Source: Gemmatimonadota bacterium (GTDB lineage Bacteria > Gemmatimonadota > Gemmatimonadetes > Longimicrobiales > Gaopeijiaceae). Taken from it: a stretch of 64,000 bases of DNA. Shown piece after piece: positions 54,872 to 64,000 of this stretch. The first letter of the stretch is position 1. The number at the start of each line of letters is the position of its first letter. A model generated the notes under the pieces. It was not told the DNA's origin, ran no database searches, and saw only the letters and a program-made list of their open reading frames with translations. The stretch is taken from assembly GCA_022827345.1 (NCBI GenBank), contig JAJDTB010000066.1, positions 21,189-85,188 of the forward strand, given 5' to 3'. The position numbers and the translations under genes were made by a program.

Positions 54872-55333
54872 TTACTCCTCCGCCCCGCGACGCGGGGCAA
54901 GAATCGTCACCGAGCCGCCGGCAGCCTCGATCTTGGCGCGGGCAGCGCCGCTGACGGCGTGCACGGAGCAGTTGATCGGGCCGGCCGCGTCACCGGTCCC
55001 CAGGATCTTCACCGGCCTCTGCAGCGTACGGATCAGTCCCGCTTGGCGCAGGCTCTCCGGCGTGGCCTCACCGCCGAGGATGTGCAGGTCGCCGACGTTC
55101 ACGACCTGGTACTCGACCCTGTTGCGATTTGTGAAGCCGCGCTTCGGGATGCGCCGCTGCAACGGCATCTGGCCGCCTTCGAACCACGCCGGCACACCTC
55201 CGCCGGAACGCGAATTCTGACCCTTTTGGCCTCGGCCCGATGTCTTGCCCTTGCCGGAACCCGGTCCCCGTCCGACGCGCTTGCGTCCGCGGCGCTTGCC
55301 CTTGGCGGACTTGAGGTTGTGCAGTTCGATCAT
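54872..55333 (-). CDS. rplO: 50S ribosomal protein L15
   Basis: A 153-residue L15. The Gly/Lys/Arg-rich N-terminal extension ([21 protein letters not shown]) that threads into the 23S core is intact, followed by the globular domain. Three bases after rpmD. Standard position before secY. Confidence 0.97.
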   Translation of the reverse strand: MIELHNLKSAKGKRRGRKRVGRGPGSGKGKTSGRGQKGQNSRSGGGVPAWFEGGQMPLQRRIPKRGFTNRNRVEYQVVNVGDLHILGGEATPESLRQAGLIRTLQRPVKILGTGDAAGPINCSVHAVSGAARAKIEAAGGSVTILAPRRGAEE

Positions 55334-55336
55334 GAG

Positions 55337-55522
55337 TCAATCCACCTCCGTAACCTCTAGCAGATGCTCCAGCTTTGCGATCATCCCGCGAATGGCGGGT
55401 GTGTCGTTGTGGACCACGGACTGCTGATGCCGTTTGATTCCCAGGGCGAGCAGGGTTCGCTGCTGAATCTTCTGGCGCCCCAGCGAACTCCGGACCTGTG
55501 TGATCCTCAACCGCCTAGCCAT
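55337..55522 (-). CDS. rpmD: 50S ribosomal protein L30
   Basis: A 61-residue L30. The ATG at 55522 ([15 protein letters not shown]) overlaps the rpsE stop by eight bases and matches the family N-terminus; an earlier in-frame codon was rejected. [18 protein letters not shown] is the conserved RNA-binding segment. Confidence 0.95.
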   Translation of the reverse strand: MARRLRITQVRSSLGRQKIQQRTLLALGIKRHQQSVVHNDTPAIRGMIAKLEHLLEVTEVD

Positions 55523-56036
55523 GGGTGTCCGCTCCAAGCTGTTCCAAGGTGATGCCCCTGGCGGCGGCCACGTCGTACGCGGTTACGAGAGACTCGAGAC
55601 CGCGCATGGTTGCCCGCACCACGTTGATGGGATTGTTGGTCCCCAGGCACTTCGTAAGCACGTCGGTAATCCCGGCGGCTTCGAGAACCGCCCGCACGGG
55701 ACCGCCGGCGATCACCCCGGTACCGGGCGCGGCCGGGCGCATCAGTACGCGCCCCGCGCCCCAGCGTCCGATGATCTCGTGGGGTATCGTGCCGTTGACC
55801 ACCGGGACCTTGACCATGTTGCGCCGGCCCTGCTCGAAGGCCTTGCGGATGGCCTCGGCCACCTCGCTCGCCTTGGCATGTGCGATCCCGACACGGCCGG
55901 CCTGATCGCCAACAGCGACGAGTGCGGTGAACGAGAAACGCCGGCCGCCCTTCACGACCTTCGCCACCCGATTGATGTGAATGAGGTTTTCGACCTGCTC
56001 CGCTCCGTCGCGCGGCCCCATCTTATCCTTTGCCAT
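55515..56036 (-). CDS. rpsE: 30S ribosomal protein S5
   Basis: A 173-residue S5, which affects decoding accuracy. The double-stranded RNA-binding N-terminal domain ([24 protein letters not shown]) and the [19 protein letters not shown] loop are present. Its ATG shares one base with the rplR stop. Confidence 0.97.
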   Translation of the reverse strand: MAKDKMGPRDGAEQVENLIHINRVAKVVKGGRRFSFTALVAVGDQAGRVGIAHAKASEVAEAIRKAFEQGRRNMVKVPVVNGTIPHEIIGRWGAGRVLMRPAAPGTGVIAGGPVRAVLEAAGITDVLTKCLGTNNPINVVRATMRGLESLVTAYDVAAARGITLEQLGADTHG

Positions 56037-56422
56037 CAGAAGACCAGGCCTCCCTCTCGTGCACCCTCTGCGAACGCCTTCACGCGTCCGTGGTAACGAT
56101 ATCCTCCGCGGTCGAAGACCACGGTGGTGATGCCGCGCTCGACAGCGCGCTCCGCCAGCAGTTTGCCCGCGCTGCGGGCCGCGCCGATCTTGCCGCTGCC
56201 CGCGTCGGGCGGCCCCTCGCGAAGATCAGGCGCGAGCGTGGAAAGGCCCACCAGCGTGTGGCGGGCATCGTCGTCGATCACCTGGCCCTCGATGTTTCTG
56301 AGCGACCGGTATACGGCCAGGCGCGGCCTCCCGCTGGTGCCGTGCACCTTCTTGCGGATCCGCGCGTGACGGCGCTTGCGCTGCAGCTGGCGGCTCTGTC
56401 TCAGTTTGCGTGCTTTGATCAT
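56036..56422 (-). CDS. rplR: 50S ribosomal protein L18
   Basis: A 128-residue L18, a 5S rRNA-binding protein. Basic N-terminus ([22 protein letters not shown]), [20 protein letters not shown] and [14 protein letters not shown] are typical. Slightly longer than E. coli owing to a loop near 60-80. Confidence 0.97.
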   Translation of the reverse strand: MIKARKLRQSRQLQRKRRHARIRKKVHGTSGRPRLAVYRSLRNIEGQVIDDDARHTLVGLSTLAPDLREGPPDAGSGKIGAARSAGKLLAERAVERGITTVVFDRGGYRYHGRVKAFAEGAREGGLVF

Positions 56423-56436
56423 GGTCGGTCAGGCCG

Positions 56437-56985
56437 TCACTTTCCGGCCGTCTTGCCGGCTTTCCGCCGGACATGTTCACCCTGGTACCTGATCCCCTTG
56501 CCCTTGTAGGGCTCCGGGGGGCGGAAGGAGCGAATGACAGCGGCGGTGTGTCCGACCAGCTGCTTGTCCGCTCCGCGTACGATGATGGTTGTAGGGCTGG
56601 GGGTCTCGAAGCTGATCCCGTCGGGGGCCGGGTATTCGATGTTGTGCGAGTAACCCAGCCTGAGTTCGAGTCCGTTCCCTCTGGTCTGCGCCCGATACCC
56701 CACGCCGACGATCTCGAGGGTCTTGCTGAACCCCTGGCTGACCCCGAGGACGATGTTGTTGATGAGCGCGCGGCTCAATCCGTGAAGCGCGCGGTGGTCC
56801 TTCTGGTCCGTAGGCCGGGTGACGACGATCTCCTTCCCGCCGTCGCCGCCCCATCCCACCGTGATGGGCGTGCGCACCTCGAACTCCAGTTGGCCCTTGG
56901 GCCCCCTTGCCGCAACCCGCTGTCCGTCGAGGGTCACCGTGACCCCTGCCGGAATCTCCACGGGCATCTTGCCGATACGTGACAT
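56437..56985 (-). CDS. rplF: 50S ribosomal protein L6
   Basis: A 182-residue L6 with two similar alpha/beta halves. SRIGKMPVEIPAGV begins the first, and the C-terminal PEPYKGKGIRYQGE motif that contacts 23S rRNA helix 97 is intact. Eight bases follow rpsH. Confidence 0.97.
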   Translation of the reverse strand: MSRIGKMPVEIPAGVTVTLDGQRVAARGPKGQLEFEVRTPITVGWGGDGGKEIVVTRPTDQKDHRALHGLSRALINNIVLGVSQGFSKTLEIVGVGYRAQTRGNGLELRLGYSHNIEYPAPDGISFETPSPTTIIVRGADKQLVGHTAAVIRSFRPPEPYKGKGIRYQGEHVRRKAGKTAGK

Positions 56986-56993
56986 GACTCCTC

Positions 56994-57386
56994 CTACCAG
57001 ACCTCGGCCAGAACTTCACCACCCACCCGCGCCGCGCGGGCACCGCCATCGGACAGCAGGCCGCGCGAGGTGGACATCACCGCCATGCCCAGGCCGCCCC
57101 TCACTCTGGGGATATCGTCGACCCCGACGTACCGGCGCCGTCCCGGGCGGGACACGCGGGCGATGTGACGGATTACGGGCTCCCCCTCGTAGTACTTCAA
57201 GTAGACGCGCACGAGACCGTGGCGCCCGTCATTCAGCACCTTGTAGTCGTACACGAAGGCGTTCTCCTTCAGGAGCCGCGCCATCTCCACCTTGAGCTTG
57301 GAGAGCGGGATATCGGCCCAGCGGTGCCCCGCCTGGCCGGCGTTGCGAATCCGCGTGAGCATGTCCGCAATGGGATCGGTCATCAT
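56994..57386 (-). CDS. rpsH: 30S ribosomal protein S8
   Basis: A 130-residue S8, a central-domain assembly protein and, in E. coli, the spc operon repressor. TDPIADMLTRIRNA and the C-terminal STSRGLLSDGGARAARVGGEVL are diagnostic. Two adjacent ATG codons (57386, 57383) are possible starts. It directly follows rplE; the rpsN gene usually found between them is absent. Confidence 0.97.
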   Translation of the reverse strand: MMTDPIADMLTRIRNAGQAGHRWADIPLSKLKVEMARLLKENAFVYDYKVLNDGRHGLVRVYLKYYEGEPVIRHIARVSRPGRRRYVGVDDIPRVRGGLGMAVMSTSRGLLSDGGARAARVGGEVLAEVW

Positions 57387-57408
57387 GGTCGGTTTACTCT
57401 TCTCCTGG

Positions 57409-57984
57409 TCAGGCCTGCGCCCCGATGATCACCGGGATCTCGCCGCGGAAGGGGAATCCCAACTGCCGCAGGAGTGCGTATGCCTGGTCGTCCTTGTTGG
57501 TCGAGGTGACGATCGAAACATCCATGCCGTGGATTCGGCTGACCTTGTCGTAGTCCACTTCCGGAAAGATGATCTGCTCCCTGATCCCCACCGTGTAGTT
57601 GCCGCGGCCGTCGAACGACCGCGTGTTCAGGCCGCGGAAGTCGCGGATTCGCGGCACCGCGATCGAGACGAAGCGGTCGAGGAATTCCCACATGTTCCGA
57701 CTGCGCAGCGTCACCGACGCGCCTACCGGCATGCCCTCGCGCAGGCGGAAGTTCGAGATCGACTTGCGGGCCCGCGTGATCACGGCCTTCTGACCCGTGA
57801 TGACCGCCAGCTCGCCCGCGACCGAATCGACGAGCTTGCGGTCTCTGCTGCCCTCTCCGACCCCTACGTTGATCGTCACCTTGACGACATGCGGGATCTG
57901 GTGGGGGTTGTCGAAGCCGAACTGCTTCCGCAGCGCCGGCCTGGCAACCTCCTTGTAATGGGCCTGGAGTCTTGGTTCCTTCAT
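57409..57984 (-). CDS. rplE: 50S ribosomal protein L5
   Basis: A 191-residue L5, binding 5S rRNA and P-site tRNA. The ATG at 57984 ([20 protein letters not shown]) fits family alignments; a GTG 27 bases upstream is in frame. [15 protein letters not shown] and [21 protein letters not shown] motifs are present. Ends 22 bases before rpsH. Confidence 0.95.
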   Translation of the reverse strand: MKEPRLQAHYKEVARPALRKQFGFDNPHQIPHVVKVTINVGVGEGSRDRKLVDSVAGELAVITGQKAVITRARKSISNFRLREGMPVGASVTLRSRNMWEFLDRFVSIAVPRIRDFRGLNTRSFDGRGNYTVGIREQIIFPEVDYDKVSRIHGMDVSIVTSTNKDDQAYALLRQLGFPFRGEIPVIIGAQA

Positions 57985-58015
57985 TTTCCGATGGTCTCCG
58001 TTCGTACTCACGCGA

Positions 58016-58351
58016 TCAGCCCGGTTTCGGGATCGGGTTGCCGCTCTTCACCGCTATGCGCTCCTTGAAGCCGTCCGGCTCGACGCGCATCCGCACCCGG
58101 CTGGCGTCGCCGCTGGCGGGATCCACGAGCATCACGTTCGAGAGGTCGATCGACCCCTCGAAGCTGATAATCCCCCCTTCGGGATTCGCCTGGGTCGGAC
58201 GCGCGTGGCGCTTGCGCATGTTCACGCCCTGTACGACCACGCGGTTGGCGTCGTGCAGCACCCTCAGCACCGTGCCCTCGGCATCGCGCTCGTTGCCGCG
58301 TATGACGCGCACCCGGTCGCCCTTCACGATCCTGGTATTGCCACTGGCCAT
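58016..58351 (-). CDS. rplX: 50S ribosomal protein L24
   Basis: A 111-residue L24 with an N-terminal KOW motif ([20 protein letters not shown]). It initiates 50S assembly. Three bases after rplN. Normal length and context. Confidence 0.96.
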   Translation of the reverse strand: MASGNTRIVKGDRVRVIRGNERDAEGTVLRVLHDANRVVVQGVNMRKRHARPTQANPEGGIISFEGSIDLSNVMLVDPASGDASRVRMRVEPDGFKERIAVKSGNPIPKPG

Positions 58352-58354
58352 GTT

Positions 58355-58723
58355 CTACAGCACCTCCGGAGCCAGGGAGACGATTCTCATATACCGCTTT
58401 TCGCGGAGTTCACGACCCACGGGCCCGAAGATGCGGGTGCCCTGGGGCTCCTTCTGTGCGTTGATCAGCACCGCGGCGTTGTCGTCGAAGCGGATGTACG
58501 TTCCGTCGCGCCGGCGCATCTCCTTGGCCGTGCGAACCACCACCGCTTCCATCACCTCGCCCTTTTTCACCCCCGCGTTCGGCACAGCGTCCTTGATGGT
58601 CACGATGACCCGGTCGCCAATGCGCGCGTACCGCCGCCCCGACCCGCCGAGCACACGTATGCACAGGGCGCGCCGGGCGCCGGAGTTGTCCGCGATCTTC
58701 AACATTGATTCCTGTTGGATCAT
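58355..58723 (-). CDS. rplN: 50S ribosomal protein L14
   Basis: A 122-residue L14. [20 protein letters not shown] and the C-terminal [16 protein letters not shown] match the family end to end. It forms an intersubunit bridge. Gap of 36 bases from rpsQ. Confidence 0.97.
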   Translation of the reverse strand: MIQQESMLKIADNSGARRALCIRVLGGSGRRYARIGDRVIVTIKDAVPNAGVKKGEVMEAVVVRTAKEMRRRDGTYIRFDDNAAVLINAQKEPQGTRIFGPVGRELREKRYMRIVSLAPEVL

Positions 58724-58759
58724 CGTACTCTGTCCAGTTCGTCCTCAGAGCCGGGCCGC

Positions 58760-59026
58760 TCAGGCGGGCCGCTCGATAAGTTCAACGACGCGCCACCTCT
58801 TGGTCTTCGAGAGCGGACGCGTCTCCATGATCGAAACCGTGTCTCCGGTCCGGTACTCGTTCGCCTCGTCGTGGGCGTGATACTTCCTGGTGCGCTTCAC
58901 CAACTTGCCGTAGAGCGGGTGGCCGAAGCGCCGTTCGACCAGCACGGTCACGGTCTTGTCGGCCTTGTCCCCGACCACGACCCCCACCCGCACCTTTCGC
59001 CGACTGCGGCCGTTGTTGTCACTCAT
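58760..59026 (-). CDS. rpsQ: 30S ribosomal protein S17
   Basis: An 88-residue S17 with an OB fold ([25 protein letters not shown]). The ATG at 59026 overlaps the rpmC stop by eight bases and has GGAG upstream; an earlier in-frame GTG was not used. Early 16S rRNA binder. Confidence 0.95.
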   Translation of the reverse strand: MSDNNGRSRRKVRVGVVVGDKADKTVTVLVERRFGHPLYGKLVKRTRKYHAHDEANEYRTGDTVSIMETRPLSKTKRWRVVELIERPA

Positions 59027-59219
59027 CGCTGGCACTCCGGCGTTCGTGAAGTATGGTCTTGATTCGAGCGATATCCCGCCGGATCTCCCGCAGGAGCCTG
59101 GGGTTTTCGAGCTGCATGGTCGCGCTGCGGAAACGGAGCCGGAACTGCTCCATCTTCAGCTCGCCCAGGCGGTGCCCGAGCTCCGCGTTGTCCAGATCTC
59201 GAACTTCTTCAGCCTTCAC
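59019..59219 (-). CDS. rpmC: 50S ribosomal protein L29
   Basis: A 66-residue two-helix protein at the exit tunnel. [18 protein letters not shown] and [18 protein letters not shown] segments identify it. Its stop lies within the rpsQ start region. Confidence 0.95.
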   Translation of the reverse strand: MKAEEVRDLDNAELGHRLGELKMEQFRLRFRSATMQLENPRLLREIRRDIARIKTILHERRSASDE

Positions 59220-59247
59220 GGTATCGCTCTCCGTAACTCGTTCTGGT

Positions 59248-59664
59248 CTACAGCTGCGTTTCCCGTTCGACGAAGCGCGTCTTCACGGGAAGCTTGAAAG
59301 AGGCGAGCTCCATGGCCCGGCGGGCTCTCTCCACGCCGACTCCCTCGAGCTCGAACATGATCCTGCCGGGCTTCACAACGGCCACCCACTCCTCCGGATT
59401 GCCCTTGCCCTTCCCCATGCGCGTCTCGGCCGGCTTCTTGGTGACCGGCTTGTCCGGAAAGATGCGAATCCAGACCTTGCCGCCTCTCCTGACGTGCCGG
59501 GTGATCGCCACACGGGCGGACTCGATCTGACGGTTGGTGATCCAGCTGGCCTCGAGGGCCTGCAGGCCATACTGACCGAAGGACACCTTGCTCCCCCGGT
59601 ATGCCTTGCCCCGCATCTTCCCCTTGTGGGTCTTGCGGCGCTTGATCCGTTTCGGTGCTAGCAT
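59248..59664 (-). CDS. rplP: 50S ribosomal protein L16
   Basis: A 138-residue L16, located near the A-site. [19 protein letters not shown] and the [25 protein letters not shown] block (split near 95) are characteristic. Between rpsC and rpmC as usual. Confidence 0.97.
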   Translation of the reverse strand: MLAPKRIKRRKTHKGKMRGKAYRGSKVSFGQYGLQALEASWITNRQIESARVAITRHVRRGGKVWIRIFPDKPVTKKPAETRMGKGKGNPEEWVAVVKPGRIMFELEGVGVERARRAMELASFKLPVKTRFVERETQL

Positions 59665-59673
59665 CTCCGATCC

Positions 59674-60345
59674 TTATCCCCGGGCGCCCGGTCCGGCCGA
59701 GTAGGTCCGTCCGAAGCGGTCCTCGATCACCTCACCCTTGAAAATCCAGCACTTCACGCCCACGACCCCGTAGGTGGTCGCGGCTTCGACGTGCTCGTAG
59801 TCGATGTCGGCGCGAAGGGTGTGAAGGGGCACGCGGCCTTCGTTGTAGCCCTCCGTGCGGGCGATCTCCGCTCCGCCAAGCCGTCCGGCGCACTGGATGC
59901 GAATCCCCTCGGCCCCGGCGCGCATCGCCGACTGGACGGCCCGCTTCATCGCCCGGCGGAACGAGATCCGCTGACGGATCTGGTGCGCCACGTTGTCGGC
60001 AACCAGGCGCGCGTTCAGTTCCGGGCGCTTGATCTCCTCGACGTTGACCGACACCTCGCTGTTGGTCAGCACGGCCAGCTCGTCGCGGAGCTTGTCCACC
60101 TCTGCCCCCCGCTTTCCGATCACGACGCCGGGTCGCGCCGTGTGGAGCGTCACCACCAGCTTGGACGGCTTGCGGGCGATGTCCACCTTGGCCAAAGCGG
60201 CGTGATTCAGGCGCCGGTGAAGGTAGGTACGGATGGTGTGATCCTCCTTCAACAGCTTCGGGAAGTCCCGCTCGGCGTACCAACGGGAACGCCAATCCGC
60301 TACGATCCCGAGCCTGAATCCGTGTGGGTGGGTTTTTTGACCCAT
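59674..60345 (-). CDS. rpsC: 30S ribosomal protein S3
   Basis: A 223-residue S3. [20 protein letters not shown] begins it; the KH domain contains [17 protein letters not shown]; the C-terminal half has [21 protein letters not shown]. It lines the mRNA entry tunnel. Three bases after rplV. Confidence 0.97.
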   Translation of the reverse strand: MGQKTHPHGFRLGIVADWRSRWYAERDFPKLLKEDHTIRTYLHRRLNHAALAKVDIARKPSKLVVTLHTARPGVVIGKRGAEVDKLRDELAVLTNSEVSVNVEEIKRPELNARLVADNVAHQIRQRISFRRAMKRAVQSAMRAGAEGIRIQCAGRLGGAEIARTEGYNEGRVPLHTLRADIDYEHVEAATTYGVVGVKCWIFKGEVIEDRFGRTYSAGPGARG

Positions 60346-60348
60346 CCG

Positions 60349-60702
60349 TCAACTCTCCTTCGCTTTCACTTCGACCGTGATGTGGCTTGTCCTGCGCTTG
60401 CGCGGGGTCGCGCGTCCCATTGCACCCGCCCGCCAGCGCTTGAGCGTGGGGCCTTCGTCGACGAAGACGCGGCTGATCACCATGTCGTCCACGTCGACCG
60501 AGTCGCCGTCCCGGTCCGCAAGGTCCTGGGCGTTGGCCACGGCCGAGCGGAGCGTCTTTCCGACGGGGACAGCCGCGGCTTTCTTCGAGAACTTGAGAAC
60601 CGATACGGCGTCATTGACGGAGCGGCCGCGGATCAGGTCCACCACCAGACGCACCTTTCTCGGACTCATTCTGATGTGCTTGGCGATCGCTCGCGCTTCC
60701 AT
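60349..60702 (-). CDS. rplV: 50S ribosomal protein L22
   Basis: A 117-residue L22. MEARAIAKHIRMSPRKVRLV gives the start, with GGAG ahead of the ATG; the longer upstream frame is a shadow of rpsS. The tunnel-lining hairpin (LKRWRAGAMGRATPRKRRTSHI) is present and macrolide-relevant in other species. Confidence 0.96.
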   Translation of the reverse strand: MEARAIAKHIRMSPRKVRLVVDLIRGRSVNDAVSVLKFSKKAAAVPVGKTLRSAVANAQDLADRDGDSVDVDDMVISRVFVDEGPTLKRWRAGAMGRATPRKRRTSHITVEVKAKES

Positions 60703-60713
60703 GACCACGTCTC

Positions 60714-60998
60714 CTACCTGTTCGACCGCTTGTCGGCCAGCTTCCCGCCGTGACCGCGGAAGAGCCGTGTGGGCGCGAACTCGCCGAGTTTGTGACCCAC
60801 CATGTTTTCGCTGATGTAGACCGGGATGAATTTGTTGCCGTTGTGCACCGCGATCGTGTGGCCGACGAAATCGGGCGAAATCGTCGACGCGCGCGACCAG
60901 GTGCGAACGACGGTTCGCTCGTTCCGGGAGTTCATCGCCTCGACCTTGCGCAGCAACTTCTCGTCGATGAACGGGCCCTTCCTCACGCTTCGCGGCAT
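60714..60998 (-). CDS. rpsS: 30S ribosomal protein S19
   Basis: A 94-residue S19 in the small-subunit head. [20 protein letters not shown] and [19 protein letters not shown] are typical. Gap of 33 bases from rplB. Confidence 0.97.
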   Translation of the reverse strand: MPRSVRKGPFIDEKLLRKVEAMNSRNERTVVRTWSRASTISPDFVGHTIAVHNGNKFIPVYISENMVGHKLGEFAPTRLFRGHGGKLADKRSNR

Positions 60999-61031
60999 AT
61001 TGCTCTTCCTCGGTCTCCCTCTTGCCCGTCG

Positions 61032-61871
61032 CTAGCGCGTGGCCTTGCCGCGCTTGCGTCCACGGACGATGAACTGGTTCGACTGCTTCTTTCTCTTGCG
61101 GGTCTTGGCCCCTTCCGGCTTGCCCCACGGGGTTACGGGTGGACGCCCTCCGGACGTCTTGCCCTCACCGCCTCCGAGGGGATGGTCCACCGGATTCATG
61201 GCAACGCCCCGCACCTTGGGCCGCCGGCCCCGCCACCGGGTCGCCCCGGCCTTGCCGAGCGACTGCAGATTGTGGTCGGCGTTGCCGACCTGTCCCACGG
61301 TGGCCAGGCACCGCTTGTGAATGCGCCGGACCTCGGTGGACGGGAGCCGCAGGGTGACGTAGTCGCCCTCCTTGGCGACGACCTGCACACCGGCTCCGGC
61401 GGAGCGTGCCAGCTGACCGCCCTTGCCGGGTTTCATCTCGACGTTGTGGACCGTGGTGCCGAGAGGAATCCGCTCGAGCGGGAGCGCGTTGCCCGGCCGC
61501 ACATCGGCATCGGGACCCGATGACACCGTGTCGCCCACGCCGGTTTCGCGCACGTAGAGGATGTAGCGCTTCTCGCCGTCCTCGTAGTGGATCAGCGAGA
61601 TGAACGCCGACCGGTTGGGATCGTACTCGACGGCGGCGATCCTGCCGCGCACGCCGAACTTGTCCCGCTTGAAGTCCACCCTGCGGTAGCGGCGCTTGTT
61701 GCCGCCGCCGCGCCGGCGCATGGTGATCCGGCCGTGGTGATTGCGACCGCCCGACCGGGTCAGCGGCTCGGTGAGGGACTTCTCGGGCCCCTTGCGGGTG
61801 ACGGCGTCCTTGGCTGTCGTCGACCGGAATCGGCTTCCGGGCGTGACAGGTTTGAATTTCTTCAGAGCCAT
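61032..61871 (-). CDS. rplB: 50S ribosomal protein L2
   Basis: A 279-residue L2, needed for subunit association and peptidyl transfer. [20 protein letters not shown] at the N-terminal third and the [19 protein letters not shown] loop, which carries the conserved His, are visible. Three bases after rplW. Confidence 0.97.
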   Translation of the reverse strand: MALKKFKPVTPGSRFRSTTAKDAVTRKGPEKSLTEPLTRSGGRNHHGRITMRRRGGGNKRRYRRVDFKRDKFGVRGRIAAVEYDPNRSAFISLIHYEDGEKRYILYVRETGVGDTVSSGPDADVRPGNALPLERIPLGTTVHNVEMKPGKGGQLARSAGAGVQVVAKEGDYVTLRLPSTEVRRIHKRCLATVGQVGNADHNLQSLGKAGATRWRGRRPKVRGVAMNPVDHPLGGGEGKTSGGRPPVTPWGKPEGAKTRKRKKQSNQFIVRGRKRGKATR

Positions 61872-61874
61872 GGA

Positions 61875-62186
61875 TCAACCCATCTCGTAGAATTCGATTT
61901 CATCGCCTCGGGCCAGCTGAACGACCGCCTTCTTGTAGGAAGCACGGCGCCCCAGGTCCCAGTTCTTGGCCATGCGGCCGAGCAGCGCCCGTTTCGCCTT
62001 CCCGGGGTACCGCATGGTCCGCACGTCTTCCACCTTGACGTCCCACAGCGCCTCGACCGCCCGTGCGATTTCGTGCTTGTTGGCCCGCTTGTTGACGACG
62101 AAGGTGTACAGGCTGTCCGCCATCTGGTCGGTGGTCTTTTCGGTGATGACCGGCGACACGATCACATCGTAGGATTCGCGCATCAT
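61875..62186 (-). CDS. rplW: 50S ribosomal protein L23
   Basis: A 103-residue L23 at the tunnel exit, docking site for trigger factor and [24 protein letters not shown] and [17 protein letters not shown] are diagnostic. Two adjacent ATG codons; the first (62186) overlaps the rplD stop by four bases. Confidence 0.95.
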   Translation of the reverse strand: MMRESYDVIVSPVITEKTTDQMADSLYTFVVNKRANKHEIARAVEALWDVKVEDVRTMRYPGKAKRALLGRMAKNWDLGRRASYKKAVVQLARGDEIEFYEMG

Positions 62187-62869
62187 GCCCCCTCGGCGGT
62201 TGCGGCCGTCGCGCGCTCGATCGGACGCCGGCGCGGACGATCGTCGGTCGGGGCCCGCTCGCCGAGGCCGGCCAGCGCCGCTTCCTCGATGATCACGGTG
62301 CCGGACCATACGACATCGAATGACGATTCCTCGCCGAAGGGAAGGACCCGCACTCCGGCCAGATTGCGCCCCGAGAGATGCAGGTTCCGGTTCACGCCGT
62401 GGGTGAGGAACAGAACCTTGCCGGGCAGGTCGATGGTGGCCAGCAGCTCGGTCAGCTTGCGGGTTTTCGGCGCTTCGAAGTCGAAGCCCTCGATCACCGC
62501 CACCCGTCCCGCCGACGCGCGGCTGTTGAAGGCGGACGTGCGGGCGAGCCTACGGATGCGCCTGGGAACGCGCTGGGTCCAGGAACGGGACTGCGGCGGA
62601 AACGCCCTGCCGCCACCGCGCCACTGCACCGCGCGGATGGTACCCTGCCGGGCCCGCCCCGTGCCCTTCTGGCGCCATGGCTTGCGGCTGCCCCCGGCTA
62701 CCGCACTCCGGTTCTTTCGCTGGACCGTACCCTGACGCTGGTTGGACAGGTAGGCGGTCACCGCCTGGTGCAGCGCCCCCTCGTGAATCACCCCGTCGAA
62801 CAGGGCGACCGGGAGGGTCACTTCGTTCCCGGCGGAACCGTCGGTGTTGATGTAGCGTGCCTTGTACAT
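62183..62869 (-). CDS. rplD: 50S ribosomal protein L4
   Basis: A 228-residue L4. The tunnel loop [28 protein letters not shown] segment (positions about 50-75) is conserved. In E. coli L4 represses the S10 operon; whether that occurs here is not visible. The C-terminal tail after 210 is Arg/Ala-rich. Four bases after rplC. Confidence 0.97.
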   Translation of the reverse strand: MYKARYINTDGSAGNEVTLPVALFDGVIHEGALHQAVTAYLSNQRQGTVQRKNRSAVAGGSRKPWRQKGTGRARQGTIRAVQWRGGGRAFPPQSRSWTQRVPRRIRRLARTSAFNSRASAGRVAVIEGFDFEAPKTRKLTELLATIDLPGKVLFLTHGVNRNLHLSGRNLAGVRVLPFGEESSFDVVWSGTVIIEEAALAGLGERAPTDDRPRRRPIERATAATAEGA

Positions 62870-62873
62870 GCTT

Positions 62874-63491
62874 CTATTTCCGAATCAGGACGTAGCTGTT
62901 CCTGCTGCCCGGAACCCCGCCCTGGATGAAGAGCAGGTTGCGTTCCGAATCCACCCGGACGACCTGCAGGTGCCGGACCGTCCGTCTCTTGCCCCCCATG
63001 CGGCCTGGGAGCTTCTTGCCCTTGATCACTCTGGAGGGGTCGGTGCCGGGTCCCATCGAACCCGGGGTGCGGGACATCGGGTGTCCGTGCGAAGCCGGCC
63101 GGCCCGTGAACCCGTGACGCTTGACCACGCCCTGGAACCCCTTGCCCTTCGAGGCCCCGGACACCCGGACCCGCTGGCCGGCCTCGAACATCTCGACGGT
63201 GAGTTCCTGGCCCGGCTCGTAGGCATCGCCTTCACCGGCGGGAAACTCCCGGACGAGTCGGGGCGCGGCATCGAGTCCCGCCTTCGACGCGTGACCTATT
63301 TCGGCCTTGCTGGTGCGCTTGTGCTTCTTGGCACCGAAGCCCACCTGAACCGCCGAATAGCCATCGGACTGCTCGCTCTTGACCTGGAGGACGGGACACG
63401 GCCCGGCTTCCAGCACGGTCACGGGAACCGAACGGCCCTCGTCGGTGAAGACCCGTGTCATCCCCAGCTTCCTTCCGATCAGTCCGGCCAT
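62874..63491 (-). CDS. rplC: 50S ribosomal protein L3
   Basis: A 205-residue L3, an early 50S assembly protein near the peptidyl transferase centre. [20 protein letters not shown] at the start and the [20 protein letters not shown] loop, which holds the usually methylated Gln/His region, are visible. Two bases after rpsJ. Confidence 0.97.
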   Translation of the reverse strand: MAGLIGRKLGMTRVFTDEGRSVPVTVLEAGPCPVLQVKSEQSDGYSAVQVGFGAKKHKRTSKAEIGHASKAGLDAAPRLVREFPAGEGDAYEPGQELTVEMFEAGQRVRVSGASKGKGFQGVVKRHGFTGRPASHGHPMSRTPGSMGPGTDPSRVIKGKKLPGRMGGKRRTVRHLQVVRVDSERNLLFIQGGVPGSRNSYVLIRK

Positions 63492-63493
63492 CG

Positions 63494-63802
63494 TCAGTCC
63501 ACCTTGATCTCGACGTCGACACCCGCCGGAAGGTCCAGCTTGGTCAGCGCGTCAATGGTCTGGGGGCGGCTCTCGACGATGTCGATCAGGCGCTTGTGCG
63601 TCCTGAGTTCGAACTGCTCCCGACTCTTCTTGTCGATGTGGGGCGACCGCAACACCGTCCACCGCTGCCGTCGGGTCGGGAGAGGGATGGGGCCGCGGAT
63701 CCTCGCACCCGTCTTCTGGGCGGTCCGGACAATGTCTGCGGCCGTCTGGTCCACAACCCAGTGGTCGAAGGCCTTCAGGCGTATCCTGATCCTGTTCGTC
63801 AT
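63494..63802 (-). CDS. rpsJ: 30S ribosomal protein S10
   Basis: A 102-residue S10 (NusE). The ATG at 63802 gives [19 protein letters not shown], the family N-terminus; a start 51 bases earlier would add a Pro/Ser/Ala leader and was rejected. It also acts in antitermination with NusB. First gene of the S10 section, 59 bases after tuf. Confidence 0.95.
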   Translation of the reverse strand: MTNRIRIRLKAFDHWVVDQTAADIVRTAQKTGARIRGPIPLPTRRQRWTVLRSPHIDKKSREQFELRTHKRLIDIVESRPQTIDALTKLDLPAGVDVEIKVD

Positions 63803-63861
63803 CCCCTTCGACGCCCCTCTGGCGGGGCTCGGCGGGCTCGCCGGTGTTGCCATGGTTCTTC

Positions 63862-64000
63862 CTACTCTATGATTTCGGTAACGACGCCGGCGCCCACGGT
63901 GCGGCCGCCTTCCCGGATCGCGAAGCGAAGCTCTTCGTCCATCGCGATCGGCGTGATCAGCTCGACTTCCATCTGCACGTTGTCTCCCGGCATCACCATC
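63862..64000 (-). CDS. tuf: elongation factor Tu, 3' end only
   Basis: The last 45 codons and the stop of EF-Tu, running off the right edge of the window. The readable product is [15 protein letters not shown], then a segment ending [17 protein letters not shown], the conserved domain III C-terminus. It directly precedes rpsJ, the classical tuf-S10 junction. The rest, and any rpsL-rpsG-fusA genes, lie outside. Confidence 0.93.
   Translation of the reverse strand, partial: MVMPGDNVQMEVELITPIAMDEELRFAIREGGRTVGAGVVTEIIE

Overview
The window is GC-rich bacterial chromosome, densely packed with genes on both strands. No insertion sequence, CRISPR array, rRNA or tRNA gene was recognised. The best taxonomic guess is a member of the Gemmatimonadota or a near relative in the FCB group. 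This rests on a SecA with the extended N-terminal region seen in Bacteroidetes-type SecA, a six-bladed beta-propeller lipoprotein with a GGNGEGPGEF-type motif, a LysW-dependent lysine cluster, and a GC-rich S10-spc-alpha ribosomal superoperon. The phylum is an inference, not a demonstrated fact.

Layout. (1) 0.1-5 kb holds a cupin protein, a VapBC-type PIN/RHH toxin-antitoxin pair, a Sel1-repeat protein and a HipBA pair. Both toxin-antitoxin pairs have AT-rich inverted-repeat operators upstream. (2) 4.8-6.6 kb has a divergent pair: an HD-domain mixed-valent diiron oxygenase and a gamma-butyrobetaine-hydroxylase-like Fe/2OG oxygenase, resembling TmpB/TmpA of organophosphonate catabolism. (3) 6.8-21.4 kb is the most unusual part. 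It contains two orphan RND permeases, ispH, an MpaB/latex-clearing-protein-like oxygenase, two tandem proteins that each fuse an N-terminal GOLPH3-like (GPP34) domain to a cytochrome P450, and a KshA/DAF-36-like Rieske oxygenase. It looks like an uncharacterised isoprenoid or lipid oxidation and export locus. (4) 21.5-27.9 kb has a beta-propeller lipoprotein, a small membrane protein and two (alpha/alpha)6-barrel glycosidases. (5) 27.9-32.7 kb is a lysWXY-GATase-ZJ operon for lysine biosynthesis on the LysW carrier protein. It lacks lysK but contains a class II Ntn amidotransferase-like gene. (6) 32.8-48.8 kb has a NagB-deacetylase fusion, an M16 protease, radC, secA, nadD, a BamD-like lipoprotein, a TPR lipoprotein, and three nucleotide-sugar genes (UDP-xylose synthase, UDP-glucose dehydrogenase, a WecC/WbpA-type dehydrogenase). 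(7) 48.9 kb to the end is the ribosomal superoperon on the minus strand, from tuf (3' end only) through S10, spc and alpha genes to rplQ. secY, adk and map are inside it. rpsN and infA are missing from their usual places.

All intergenic gaps are under about 300 bases. Where a start codon is uncertain the entry says so. Functional claims about the GPP34-P450 locus and about the amidotransferase replacing LysK are hypotheses drawn from domain content and context.
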